A stretch of 64,000 bases of DNA, from positions 1,116,001-1,180,000 of the forward strand of contig MSED01000007.1 in NCBI GenBank assembly GCA_002099365.1, given 5' to 3'. A model generated the notes under the pieces. That model was not told the DNA's origin and made no database searches. It was given only the letters and a program-made list of their open reading frames with translations. A program made the translations under genes and the position numbers. This DNA is from Phialophora verrucosa (Eukaryota > Ascomycota > Eurotiomycetes > Chaetothyriales > Herpotrichiellaceae). How positions within the stretch are numbered: position 1 is the first letter of the stretch; the number at the start of each line of letters is the position of its first letter. Shown in pieces: positions 30,801 through 43,270 of the stretch.

Positions 30801-32897
30801 TGCGGTCGCTGTGTGAATACCTTGGGAATGTATTGATATGCTGGTGTTGATGTTTGAGTCCTGGAGAGGAGGTAGTTCAGCGTGTCGAGATCCGTAGGTC
30901 TTTCTGCACGGTTTGGTTTGAGCACACCTTCATTCATCGTGCCAGGGCATGGCGTTTTTAAACACTCCAGCTCGGCACCTCCCTTCCCATGGCATTTGTC
31001 AGCCAGGGGTTCCTGAGAGATGGAACTATTGTTCGCTCGTGGTCTCAGGGTTGCAGAACGGACGCCCGTCCGCCAGGCTGCCAGATTGACAGGTACGTAT
31101 TAGAGACTCCGTACGTCGTGGGTAAGGGCCCTGTTACGAGGATCAGACTAGCCTCGATTGAGCCGCATTGCCGTTTTAGGCCATGAATCCGCATTGGGAA
31201 ATATGGATACCGGCCGTCAAACCGGTGCGCGTCAGAGCCCTGGGGTGCGAGTACCATGTACATACTGAATATCAGGCTGATGATCACGCCGCTAATACTC
31301 TGGTATTATTAAGTGATGGAAAACTCAAAGGCCTTAGGGTGCCTTACGCGGAGAGATTCCTGCGACCACGCAGCGGTGCTCTAGTATGTAGAACACAATG
31401 CCATACTAACGTGCATGGATGCGACTCGTTTCGAAGTCAATGAAATACAGTATGCCGCAATACCTCCACCCGCATGTCGTACAGTGGTACCTTGTTTCAT
31501 CATTTCAATTTATTTCATTCAGCTTGGAGGGACACAGCCGCTGTATGTGGTCAAGGCAGTGGCGGTGACTGCGTTGGGTTGACGGCTAGATTACTTTCCA
31601 TAAACATGTCCAGGAGGCCAGAATAGGATCCTTCGATCGATACACTTGACTACGTCGTTGTCTCCACCAGTACCACTGCCTCCTGTAGCATATACTATTG
31701 TAGTGTCTTCTTTCGGACCGTTCTATCCCCACTGACCCTAAGACTAGTATCTTGATCCCGGGCAGCCCCCGTGCTCGAATCGGCCGTCAATTGCTTTACA
31801 TGAACGAGCACCCTAGCGAAAATACCGTGACTCACTGCCTCCGCTTCGCCGTTCCTCCTGGCGTGCTAGCTAGAACAGATCTTGCCCGAGGACAACTTAA
31901 CCTGACCTAGAATTGGGCCTTCATTCCTGCAACCACGGCAGAGCTCTCGGCTGACAAAACGATTCGAGGCCGCCTTGGGGGAACTGGCGCGTCAGTTCGT
32001 TCCTCCTCCCCTGAAACGCGAATGAGGCCGACGACTCGAGGTGGAGAAAGCACAGTCTGCAACTGAGCTGGGACGGCACAGAGCTGCGCACGACGGGTTC
32101 GATCGCCGATCACGAAGGGGAGGCTGATCCACGTCGTTTGGTAGGAGCTTTGGAACTCCCAAAGTCCGAGGCGATGCCGGAGCGGATGAGGGCGACCTCA
32201 ACCTCGACGAGTATCCACTGGCTCCGTTCAACCAGAGCTGGAAATGTGCCGTTAGACGCATGTGATGTTGCTGAGAAGTCATGACCAAGGAAGACGCGCC
32301 TTTGAGCATGAAACATTGGTCTAGAATATCTCTACCTTCCAAATGAGCTTTGGCGCAATCAAACAGGGCTCGATCGGCTCCCCTTTGTGGGTTTGTGCCA
32401 TACCAGATGTTTCATGAACCTATACCTACGCCATCAAGAACACTAAGTAGCTCGGGGAAGAGGAAGCGTGAGTGACAGATCATCGACTCGTTGGCTAGGT
32501 ACATCTAACAGGGCTATTGTCAATTCTACCAATTGACTTACTTTCATGCGTCCGATCCGCCAGAGCAGCAAAGGCCTCACTCCAGCACGGTGACACTTGA
32601 GCGGTCCCAAGAATCTACGCATCCAAGGCCAGGGATCCTACAATCAAGGGACAAATTTGGTGCAAGCACCAACTTCATCGTTGCAAAGTCCATGTTCGCC
32701 CCCTGTTCCACGCGGTCTCAAGACCATTTTTGTGATTTACTTTTGTTCGCCTCGTCTCGCAATCAATCAGCAACCAGGTTGATGGGCCTCTACCACTTAC
32801 CTTTTTCTTAAAATATCGCAAGCCCCTTAACTTAAGCACCCACCTTTCTCTCAAAATGCCAAAAGCTCCATGGTTGACGCCGCACTCACCTTTGCGT
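30801..32897. other. Large intergenic region (2.1 kb)
   Basis: Contains the promoter of the DJ-1-like gene. I see no gene, and no splice-consistent chain of the short open frames. Confidence 0.5.
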
Positions 32898-34256
32898 TCA
32901 GAGACATTGCAGCTCCCGTACTTTGTGCTCCATTAGCGCTCCCAAGAAGTCAAGATCGAACTGCTTTCGGCACATTGGGCACGGCATGCCTCGGCCCAGT
33001 TTCTCAAATGACCACTCTAGAAGACAGTCGACGTGGAAGCCCTTGTTGCAGCAGGCGAACGAGACAGCGGGCGCAGCTGCCACCTCGCCTTCCTCAGGTA
33101 GATCTTCAAAGCAGACGGGACATCTATGTTCACTTTCATCGTACGATCGTGAGACCGGTCCGGGCTGAGGACTGGAGGAGATCAAGGTCCCACGAAGCCT
33201 CGGCGTCGTGCAATTGGCGAATATCCATCTCAGAAGGTCTCGATATCTGCTCCGTTCGTATCTGCTCGCATGCCCCTTGAACACCTTGCTTTTGTCTCCA
33301 CTAGCAAGGAGCAGAGCCTCTTGGGTGACGAGATACGTTTCCACTAGGAACATTCTCTCCTTTGCGGTGCTGAGAATCCCCTCTGCGATTGCGAGTCCTT
33401 CGGCAAAGGTTTGCACTTCTTTGTCCATCGAAATGTCGACGATGCTAGGCAGGAGTGCCATATCGAGATGGGCGGCGTTCTCTTGAAGCAGGCGTAGAGC
33501 GCTCACTCGGAGAGGATCGTCTGGTGCTCCCACGTCTTGTATCATCGATGACATCTGGGCATGAATGTCAAGAAATGCCGAGTGAATGAGGGCCAAGTCC
33601 GTTGCCCAGTCATAGATCTCACGGAGTGCGGCATAACCTTCGATGTCCGGGTAGGATAAAGGAGTGACGGGGTGGACGGCGTCGCGGACGATGATTGTCG
33701 ACGGTTCGAACCAAGGAAACATGCTCTCGCGGGGAACCTCAACGTCCTCGAGTTCTTCCATAGGAATCGGTTCATACTCGACAGGCGACATGAGCTCGAT
33801 TGGATCCGGGAGATTCGCGTAGAAGAAATCCATTAAATCAAGAGGGAGTTGATGGAGCCGGAGATACTGCTCGAAAACTTGACCTATGTCTGCTTGCTCT
33901 TCGATTGTCAGATCCTCTGGTATACAACGAAGCGTAAACATCTCGACAGCGATCTCCCGTTGACTCTCGGGAAACCGTGGCAGCAGACGTGACACGAAAG
34001 ATTCCATAAGCCGTTGGAGGTCACCAGTATAAGCGTGAGAGAAATAGAGATCGAGATCCATTTCCACGATACGCTCTTCGGAAATGCCCTCCGCAGGTGA
34101 TCTCAATGCTATCGAGCTGGCATTGGAGTCGACTGAATCTGCTTCCCGCGACGCAAACATCAGGGAGTCGTAGAGAGCCTCCATATTCTCCCTGATTTCT
34201 TCCTGGCCCGTTGACCGGAGCGAGTCTGGCTCGGTGTTGTGTGAGGCGGACGCCAT
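32898..34256 (-). CDS. RING-finger protein
   Basis: Probable E3 ubiquitin ligase; partner unknown. One exon, 452 residues. The first 370 residues are acidic and mostly helical, with no domain I can name (an Asp/Glu-rich N-terminus, then PDPIELMSPVEYEP and long helices). The C-terminal RING spans about 377-432: CPVC (C379, C382), a 19-residue acidic loop, FACCNKGFHVDC (C402/C403, H408, C411) and CPMC (C426, C429). The central C-x-H is replaced by CCNKGFH, a variant spacing. The stop is immediately followed by a GTGAGT-like word, but no extra exon is required. Confidence 0.78.
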   Translation of the reverse strand: MASASHNTEPDSLRSTGQEEIRENMEALYDSLMFASREADSVDSNASSIALRSPAEGISEERIVEMDLDLYFSHAYTGDLQRLMESFVSRLLPRFPESQREIAVEMFTLRCIPEDLTIEEQADIGQVFEQYLRLHQLPLDLMDFFYANLPDPIELMSPVEYEPIPMEELEDVEVPRESMFPWFEPSTIIVRDAVHPVTPLSYPDIEGYAALREIYDWATDLALIHSAFLDIHAQMSSMIQDVGAPDDPLRVSALRLLQENAAHLDMALLPSIVDISMDKEVQTFAEGLAIAEGILSTAKERMFLVETYLVTQEALLLASGDKSKVFKGHASRYERSRYRDLLRWIFANCTTPRLRGTLISSSPQPGPVSRSYDESEHRCPVCFEDLPEEGEVAAAPAVSFACCNKGFHVDCLLEWSFEKLGRGMPCPMCRKQFDLDFLGALMEHKVRELQCL

Positions 34257-35739
34257 AGTGTAGGGGAATCGAGCCCGTTTTGGAGGGGGTCGGCCAACAG
34301 ATGTTCAATTGATGTGATCTGCCCGAGAAGGTTTCGTGGTTTTCCGACTGTTGTGATGAGCCAGGTCGACGGAAAATGCAATTTATGTGGAAACACTTTA
34401 AACTGCCTGGACTTGACCGCAAAGTAGTGAACAAGGAGACTCGACACAATGGCCGAGTGTCCTTTGATGAGCATTTTCACGAACCTACCGACTGCCACTG
34501 CTGCCGTTGTGCACAATACAAAGTGTTGGTCAATGCTCAACAAAGCCAATAATGGCCTCGATATTCAACGACATTGTTGCTCCATATGTTGTGAATATCG
34601 CACAAGGCGAAGAATGGCTCTAACAACAAAGCAAGGTGTCTTCGCGGAGAATGTATTGACTCACAGCATGCTTCTGTGGCCTCGCTCTCGATGGCGGCGG
34701 CAGCAAGCATGACCTTGTACCCGTGCTAACAACACCTCTCGAGAAGACATAACGTGCTTTCATAGGCGGAATTCGAGAGGCTCGGTGTTGGCTCCTTGGC
34801 ACATATTGGTGCCGCTTAAGAGGCTTCGGCAAAAAGGGGACGCCACAAGATCGGTTTGGCTGAGCTTTCCACGAGAGGAACAGGCAGCGCTTCCAGCATT
34901 ATGGTTCTGATTAGGGTTGAGATTGCCACAGTACGGTCGGAGGCCGGGAACTTCAATTCGTCGTATTCCCGCAAGCTGCTGCTGGTCTGGTTCACGATTG
35001 GAGGTGCAATGGAGCGATTGACAAACCGCCACGGAGGTTGTTCCGAGACTGGACGATGTCGCAGAGGAATGTACGAACGGTTGCCCCGGCCCACTGTCTG
35101 AATAGAGGCGAGTCAGCCCAAAATGCCTTGTAAAAACTGAACGAGAGAAACGAACCGATAGAGTTTGGCCTTCGACCTGTTGAAAGTATGGAGGTCATGT
35201 CCAACCATCTCTTTCTGAAATGGGGATTGGCACTTGATCTGTATATGTATATAGCTGTCCTCCCCAACGTGCCTGTAGCTCTCAAATTCCAAGCATCTTG
35301 TGACCTCTCACTCTAACACGAACATGCGAAGGGAGAAAGCACTTTAACATGGTTGGAACAATCACATGGCAATAAGCTCTCGCGCGGAAGAAAGATAATC
35401 CGAGACCGGTGGGTTTGCGATTTCTTCATTTGACCAGAGGAGACATATAATCAGACACGAAAAAGAAACGCAATGCAGAGACTGCGAAGGACCTGGTCCC
35501 TGACGTGTTAACAAGCCTAACAAAAGCCTCCACAGATGCTTTCAGCATCTCTATCGAGCCGAGGCGGTGGAACCCTTCAGGCAACGGCGGCCACTTGGAC
35601 AGGATGGCACATCTGGTCGAAATAACTTGATAAAGAGAATACGAGGGATGACATGATCAGTTGCGCTGTATTTACAATGGGTTCTTGAGCAGTCCAGGTC
35701 CTCTTTTGGCCGTCTCGGGACGTTGAGCATAGCTTCCAC
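34257..35739. other. Intergenic (1.5 kb)
   Basis: Promoter side of the RING gene and 3' side of the complex I gene. Minus-strand frames at 34816-35285 lack convincing starts; no gene called. Confidence 0.5.
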
Positions 35740-36691
35740 TCACTTCTTCTCCTCCTTCTTCTCCTCCGGCTTCGGTGTGGGCAATCTGAATTCGGGTGGT
35801 TTCCGATCCGAGCCAACGCCGACTTGTTCCCAAGCACTTGTGCCGCCTTCGAAGTTTCGGAATGCTTGGGTCATCTCAAGAGGTTCAACCACGATGCGCT
35901 TCTTCTCCTCGTCGTACCGGATTTCGGTGTACCCTGTCAATGGGAAGTCTTTGCGTAGGGGGTGTCCGTCGAAGCCATAGTCCGTCATGATCCGACGCAG
36001 ATCAGGGTGGCCTGTGAAAAAGACACCAAACAAATCGTAAACCTCCCTCTCATACCAGTTGGCTCCATCGTAGAGCGAGGTGATTGAAGGCACCGGGCTT
36101 GTCTCGTCTGCATATGTCTTGACTCTTATTCTTGAGTTGTGTCGCACACTAAGCAGGTTGTAGACGACCTCAAAGCGGTAGTTTTTGGTGGGGAAATCGA
36201 CACCGGTGATGCTCGCTACCATGGTGTATTCGGCCGCGGTGTGGTATTTGAGGAAGCTGAACACGGGAATGACGCCGGAAGGGCAAATGTAAATGCATAA
36301 CTCGTCTTTCCACACCGAGAATTGTTGGATATATTTCGGTAGGCAGGACATGAGATACTGGCCGTATTGATGCAAAGGGAGGGCCTTGTCCGCATATTTG
36401 TCGGCGTCGTTGACGATTGGGGCCGAAAGCTTGCCCATGGCTAGGAACGGTCAGTCTTTTCATCTCCAGTTACCAGCCGATGTACTCACGAGGCCGAGGT
36501 GCCTTCCGCAGCTCTGAGAGGAGATCAGGACCAGCTGTTCTTTGGTCTGGTGCCTTGCTCCCGGACGTCTTGACTTGAGATTGCCTGCTGGACTGGCAGA
36601 AAGTCGCGCGCTGGACAGAGTTGGAAGACTGCGAAGCTGCACACAGCGGCCTCTTGCTGGCCAGCCGCAGCACCGTTTTCGCGGACGCCAT
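35740..36691 (-). CDS. NADH:ubiquinone oxidoreductase 30 kDa subunit (NDUFS3 / NUO-31 type)
   Basis: Core subunit of the complex I peripheral arm in the mitochondrial matrix, contributing to the quinone module. Exon 1 is 36691-36490, the intron 49 nt, exon 2 36440-35740; 300 residues. Residues 1-40 form a basic, Ser-rich targeting peptide. The complex I 30 kDa signature is intact: WYEREVYDLFGVFFTGHPDLRR, then DYGFDGHPLRKDFPL. The C-terminus ends in a Lys/Glu-rich tail (KPEEKKEEKK), usual for fungal orthologues. Start chosen as the ATG of the MASAKTVLRLASKR leader. Confidence 0.95.
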
Positions 36692-38439
36692 TGTGGAACA
36701 AGAAGTGGCAGTCAGTCTCGAATGCGACTTCAATCGGGGGACTGCAAGGACGTCGTCCAAACCAAATGTCCATGACGGAGCTCCTTCCCGCCAAGATCGT
36801 CTAGCCTAACTGGGCGAAGTGCTCTCCTGTAGTCACGTGATATTGATCTGAGGAGAAAGGCAGCCAATCAGGTTGCACACATTTGCGAACAGTAACCTCC
36901 TCGTCCTCCGATGACGGGATGAAATAATATGGCCTTGGAAATGACAAAGGTCTGAGTCGATCCACAGACAGGTGATGGAGAATGAGCACCTGCCTCGACT
37001 GCGGGTAGGCAAGCGAGGAAACGGAGAGGGTGTATTTTCGCATACAGTTGGATTCTAGCCCTCGATCGACGACCTACAGCTACGCGCTGGCATTCCCATG
37101 GGACCAACAAAGCTGACTTGACGGCTCTTCATGAATCTCAACGGTCTGTAGTCCACATCTGCTCGACTCTGTCCCTCATCATTCGCCGGTCCCTTGGGTT
37201 ATATGTTTCACAAGAGGAGGACTAGCCCTGCAGGTATGGAATGGCATTCGCCTTGGTTTCTCGGTCCCTAAGCTGTCGCTTGATCTGGGGTGATGATTCA
37301 ACGGCGATACTAGCCTTGGATGACTTGTATTTGTGTGGACTGCGTTGGTAAGGGAAGGCCTGTTTCGTTGCCGGTGTAGGAACAAACCAAGCGCAATTCT
37401 ACGTGGTAGTGGCGGCAGGGGACAGACATCCGCCTTCCGGACCTTCCAAACAAATTTTTGGGCGTCCACTTCAATGACAATTCGATCCTCAATGCTCACA
37501 ATGTCTACTGGTTCGCTCTGAGCCTGGGAAGCCCACAGAAGAGAGTGAGCCCGCACTTACCCGCACCCTTGTACTTCTTTGCGTCGGTGACTGAGATGGA
37601 CCCAAAACATGCCTAACGGGATTCATCCATCAAGCAGTATATCTATATCCACAGTCAGCCACGATTTTCATTATGACCGACATGCAGGTGATCATGTCAC
37701 CGCGCGACCAGACAATGCTTGAGAGTCCTTATCTTTCTTTGTCTCAATGCAGAGTGTTAAAGAAGAATACTTGTCTAGCGCGCATTACAAGGCCCTCCAC
37801 GGAGGACGAAGTCAGGTCCATGCACCTTGCCGTCAAGCAGAGGACGAGACTCAGGCCCTGGGGCAAGGTGAAGCGGCAAGGAACCCAGAAGGTCAGACGG
37901 AGACACCGAGACAGGGTCCCACTGCGAGCCAGGTACTGCCGCAGGTTGAGGCTGGTGTGGACAGGGAGGGTCAAATTACCTTCGGTGTTCAACTGCGACA
38001 TGCGTATCTGAACAGTGTCTTCGTCAAAGTGGGATTCAGACAAGCGAACAGCTGCGATTTCACACAGAGAGACGCAACGTAGAGAGAGATAGATGATTGA
38101 GAACGGCAGAACAGAAAGAGCGACGAGAGTGCATGGGCGAATGTTGCTCACCTGGAGGCTGATGCGTGGTGGAACTAGAGGGTGTGGTGCGCATTCCTTA
38201 GTCCGTTCTTTGGGAGGCACGGCCCTGGTGGCCTGCCTTCCGCCTTTAGATACGTATCTGAGAGCTGGCTCTCTCTTGTTTCTTTTCAATGCATTTTTCA
38301 AACAGTTCGCTAAGCGATCCTCGCTGATAGCCAGTCCCAGGCTGGTAGAGGGTCAGGTAGAGGGTCAAAAGAGGAGATCAGTGTGAAGAGTCTGACTGTT
38401 CCAGCAATCCTACTAAGGCGAACATCCATTCCCAACTTT
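36692..38439. other. Intergenic (1.7 kb)
   Basis: Contains the complex I subunit promoter. A basic plus-strand frame (37673-38011) and a minus-strand frame (37744-38301) overlap; neither resembles a known protein nor has clear splice partners, so none is called. Confidence 0.45.
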
Positions 38440-39680
38440 TCAAGTTCCTCGTAGACAGCCTTCTCTGTATCTTCTGCTGAAGCCAGGGCACCGGCGCCGC
38501 CGTCTTCGAGGTTGCCACTCTAGCCCTTTTTTTCCTCTGTCTCTCCAAAAACCCTTGACATGCTCCTTTGGGCTTCCGAGCATATTAGGATAGATTTCGC
38601 CACCATAAGGCCGACATTTACAAAATGGCGGACGCCAGAAACCGGGTCGCGTCGTCCGGTGGCGGGTATTGCAAGCATCCACAGCCTTTCGGAGCGGCTC
38701 TAGCTTTTTCAAAATGACGGCAAAAGCATCGTCGCCCAAGTCTGGATGGATCCTGGCCCAGACGCCATCGAAAAGGTCGTGGCCGCGGGGAATGGGCTCT
38801 GAGCTGGTGATTCTCTCCGCCCACCAAGGATAGTATCCAGACATCTCCCAGTCAATAATTGCCTCGATCTTGTCATCCTTGACAATAATATTCTCGACGT
38901 TCAGGTCTGCGTGAGTCAGGACATACGGTCCTCCGCGTGGAAAGTCGTCTTTGATCTCTTGAAGTTTCTCTTCAATCACTTTGGGGTCCTTGGTCTTGTG
39001 TATACTGGAAAGCTCACCGCGAAGTTGGTCTGACATCTCCTCCAGCCATTCATCGTCCGTAAACCCAATTTTGAAACAGGTAGGTGGGTTAGGAGAGCAG
39101 ACACACAGCACAGAATCGCCAAGCTGGTCGCCATTGACCTTTTGGGGGAATGGTGCTGTGAATCGTCGCAGTTTTTTGAGGACGTCCACTAGCTGGTCCC
39201 TGTAGTTGGATTTCTGTTTGAGCGATAGCGATCCCCAAATCGATCCTAGCAACTTTCCCTGTGCCCGTGATATCAAGTCATTTGTATGGGATCGGCGGGG
39301 TCGTTTAAGGGTCGCATCTCCTTCACCAGGGGGAAATCGGGGTCTGCGTGGTCGTGTAGAAATTTCCAGGTCATATAGTCGTTCCCGAATGTCAGATCGT
39401 TTGGTTGATCGCAAATCAGCCACTTGGACCCCAGTGACCACAAACCCCTGTTGCCGGTGGCGTACATAATGTTCACCCGTGGTGAATAACTGTGAGCTTG
39501 TTCGTACGTAGTCCAGCCACAAGCCCAGCACAGCTCACTATGAGGCTCTCGCCCAAGTTGCCACCCAGCCCGCTTATATTCCTCGGGGAACTCTGCTGAC
39601 CAAGGGACCAGGTTCAAGTGGCGTTCAGGATGAGTATAGTCGTGTTCGACAGGCGCATTGCCACCTTGCCAGTCAATCAT
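38440..39680 (-). pseudogene. APH-type phosphotransferase (kinase-like), frameshifted
   Basis: Belongs to the fungal aminoglycoside-phosphotransferase-like family, small-molecule kinases of unknown substrate. From the ATG at 39680 the first frame reads the N-lobe (NRGLWSLGSKWLI, NDYMTWKFLHDHADPDFPL, ADPIQM) and stops at 39273. The homologous continuation (LISRAQGKLLGSIWGSLSL onwards) is in the frame one base away; the switch is around 39276-39287. That second frame carries the catalytic loop LTHADLNVENIIV and the metal-binding IIDWEMSGYYPWW, both intact, and ends at 38440. A T7 tract at 38527-38533 may hold a second shift, because the family-like tail EKAVYEELEKLG appears in the third frame. 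Probably a pseudogene; sequencing error is the alternative. Confidence 0.68.
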
Positions 39681-40861
39681 CGCGATACTTGGCCAAAAAA
39701 ATGCAAGAGATATATGGTGGAGTGGGCAGGGGAAAAAACTGAAGACCTTGAAGTTGATGGTGGTGGATTTACGTTGGGGAGAGGTTACGGTCTCTTTATA
39801 ATTAGACGGAAGAGAATTGATCGACGGAAAGGGAGGAGTGCTCGCCGCAACCGGCAGGATTCCAAGGGCCGTGCTGTTTCCGTCACAAAGAACCCGGCAT
39901 GGAATTGGCGATATGGTATTACCGTCATGGCCTGGGGCTCAATCTGGGGCTCGTCCCAGAAACGGACACTTGGTATGTCCTCTTTGTCCTCTCTTCGCTC
40001 GCTGGGAGTGGTCCCACAAAACCACGGCAGTGTATGCGAACGAAACGACTCGGCCTTCGCACGCGAAGCCCAGGGTTCCGGTTGAGGTAACTTTCCACGA
40101 ACCGCAACGTGTCATCACGAGTCACCAGCACATAAAGGGATGCCAGCACTGAACGGAAGAGAAGGTTTACCAATATGTCGGTGTGGTTCCGCCCCTCTTG
40201 CCTGGAATTAAATTGTTGCAAGACATCACCTCAAATTCGTTTCCACTCGGTTTAGGAAGGGTTTTCCCAGGAGGTGCGTACCGTAGCCCTCCACCTTAAT
40301 GCCAAGCGGTGCGGAACGGTAGTAGACCGTCAAGCACCATATGACACGGGGAGTGAGTATGAGTTCTTTCGGAAACTCAGAGAGCCCAGACGGCTCCGAC
40401 GTCATGATCACATCGTCTTCAATGGCAGCAGAGCGGAGGGGGCGGGTGAGAGGGTTGAGGTATCGTATGGGTGAGTTGGGGGAGTAAGCGGCGCATCTTG
40501 TGCTGCCAAGACCGAAAACATTTCATACTAAGCTGAAGATGGACTAGCGTCAAAAAGGCTCGCGACTGCGTTTGCAACCTTGCCTTCTGCTTCCTGCCGC
40601 TTCGATGGCCATTTCATATTCCTTCACTGTTCACCACATCGTCGTGCCCCAATTTCGCCATCATCTCACCTAGTCAATCCACGCTACGAGGACAGCTCTT
40701 CCAACTGCTTTACCTTTGGTGACATCCTCCTCGGCCGCCGCCATACTAGTCAGCCTGGAAACCACAGACCAGTGCATGGAGGCCGCTCTTGACCTTCACT
40801 TAGCGGTGCAGGAGTCGAAAGAGGTGGACCCATTCACAGTGTCGTTGGTATATCCTCCGTT
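39681..40861. other. Divergent intergenic region upstream of the APH gene and NOT4
   Basis: No gene seen. It includes a TTTATAA word at about 39796 (a possible TATA box for the APH gene) and the NOT4 leader. Confidence 0.5.
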
Positions 40862-43270
40862 ATGAGTAGATCTCAAGATACCGTCATCGACGATGACGAG
40901 GAGACATGGTGAGTCCAACCAGCTCGGCGCAGTTGGGCTGAAGACTGATATCGTGACGAACAGCCCACTATGCATCGAAGAGTTCGACCTGTCCGACAAG
41001 AATTTCCGACCTTGTCCATGTGGCTACCAGGTATGACTCAGCTGTCTCGGTTCTGTTGCGCGCAAGACTCCGTCTACTGACACTCAAGACAGATCTGCCA
41101 GTTCTGTTTCAACAGCCTGAAAACTACCTACGAAAAGAGCACTTGCCCCAATTGTCGCAGACCTTATGACGAGAAAACCATCCAGTACAAGATCCCAACT
41201 GCTGAAGAATTCAAGCTCGACCAATTGAACAAGAACAAGAAGCAAGCGGCCGCTAAACGCAAAGAGACGGAGAAGCGTGAAGTGGAGACTTCGTCACGTC
41301 GCAACCTTGCCGGCGTGCGCGTCAAGCAACAGAATCTCGTCTATGTCATTGGCCTCATTCCCTCGATCAAGGACGAGCAGTCGTTGCTTCAAACCCTCCG
41401 CGGCCCAGAGTATTTCGGCCAATATGGCGAAATCGAAAAAATCGTGGTCAGCAAAGCGAAACCTGGAGCAACAAACCAAGGCATTGGCGTCTACGTCACC
41501 TTTGCTCGCAAGGAGGATGCCGCACTCTGTATCAACTCTGTTGATGGCTCTCTCAACAGCGACCGCGTGCTTCGGGCTCAATTTGGCACCACCAAATATT
41601 GCTCAGCCTACCTGCGAGGTGAGACCTGCACCAACAGAAACTGCAGCTTCCTTCATGAAACAGGCGAAGAGGGTCAGCACACCTCCTTGCAGAATGAGCC
41701 CCATGGTGCGAGGATTGCCGCTCGACCAGCCATCTCCGCCCCAGCCGCGCAGGTGAATCCTCCTCCTCGTCCTCTCTCGGTGGTCCAGGGATCGACGTCT
41801 CACTCCATGGCTCGACAGGGAAGCACAGAGAATGATGTTAGTAGGAAGAACTCACAAGATGGCTCCGCCCTGCCCTCCACGGCGAGTTGGGCAACTGCAA
41901 ATGCGAATATCGTTCGAACGAGACGTACCAGTCACTCAAATAGTAGAGCCACCCCCAGTCCGCAAGCAACACATGCATCCCTTGCCGTTAAGAAGTCCGA
42001 AGAGCCCAAACTCAGAGAGTCTCCTGTCGATGAAGCGTCTGCGTCGACAGCACCGGCAAAGAATGCACCGCAACACGAACAGACGGCGTCGAAACCGAAG
42101 CCCAAATTGGTGGACCCTGCGCAACAGATCTTCGATGACGCTAAACGTATCGTGTCACGGACTTATCAGTTCTCCTATGACGACTCATGTCTCAGCCCAG
42201 ATGTTCGCGCGGCGGTAGACGACATGCCCTGTTTTGTCGACCCGTATGGGGGAGCCAAACGTCGCGCCATGAGAGAGAAAGAAGAGGCCGAGCGAGCCAA
42301 ACTAGATGCTGAGGTTAGGGCAAAGCTTGAAGCGCAGGCGACCTCGGCCGCCGAAGAGACCCTAGACGAAGACAATATTGTGGCCGGTAGCCTGGCCCTA
42401 GGTGGCGAACCCGAGGATGATCAGCCAAGAAGCTCTTCAGCACGTGGAGCCATCGGCCGTCCGGCGCAACCTTTGAATGATCAATTCTCGGCTCTGAACA
42501 CACGCAGCCTAACGCCTCAGCAACGCCAGCAATTGGCCCTTCTCAACGCCAGCAACGTCCAACAGGCACCCGGTCTTGGCCAATCTAATACGCAGAATAC
42601 CGCTTTCGAGATGTCGGATTTCGATAGACGTGCACCACAGTACAGCCAGGCCCAGTATGAACAGATTAGCAATCATCAGCGTCACGGATCCCGATACTTC
42701 AACAACGACAACAAGTCCGGCACCAGCAACCGATTCCAAGGACAGCAACAGGGATTTTACGCCAGCGGCGTTCAAGGACCTCCTCCAGGCTTACCCACTG
42801 CCGGCACCCCACCAGTCAGCGGAGGTGGGATGTTCGCGCACGGTCAAAATTTCACCAACCCTGGTTTCGGAGCATCCAAGGACATCAACGTCGAAGTCTA
42901 CCCGAGGAATCGGAGCGGGACGAATCAAGGTCATGACATGGCTAAGCGTGAGTTACTTCTTTCCTTGCAAAATAACCCCTTGCGTTCGCCCCCATTGCAA
43001 GCCCCTGCCCCTGGAATTCTCAACCCGCTCTACGCTCAATACCAAACATATCAAGATCCCGGGCTTGTCAAACAAAGGAAAAAGGGCAAGAAGCACAGAC
43101 ACGCTAACACTTCCTCTTCAGGAGGTGGTGTAGAGCATCTTGCAGACCCAAGTATTGCATCAGCCAGAGTTCGCCAGAGCACCACGACAGGGCAGGGGCT
43201 TTTTGGGGGTAACCAAGGTGGGTTCCAACAATCAAACCTATACGGCGGCGGCGGGTACAATCGTTGGTGA
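40862..43270 (+). CDS. NOT4: NOT4, short isoform by reading through the last intron
   Basis: Same first three exons, but the donor at 42948 is not used and the frame continues to a stop at 43268-43270, giving 763 residues. The read-through tail is not random: LLLSLQNNPLRSPPLQAPAPG, DPGLVKQRKKGKKHRHAN, SSSGGGVEHLADPSI and a Gly/Tyr tail ending YGGGGYNRW look like the conserved C-terminus of many fungal NOT4 proteins. Its use would require a polyadenylation site between 43271 and 43767. Both forms share the RING, RRM and CCCH finger, so ligase function should be common and the interaction surface should differ. Which form dominates cannot be told from DNA. Confidence 0.7.

Noticed and set aside
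37673..38301. Overlapping basic open frames as a ribosomal-protein or histone-like gene
   Set aside because: Neither strand matches small ribosomal proteins or histones I know, and the two frames are mutually antisense.
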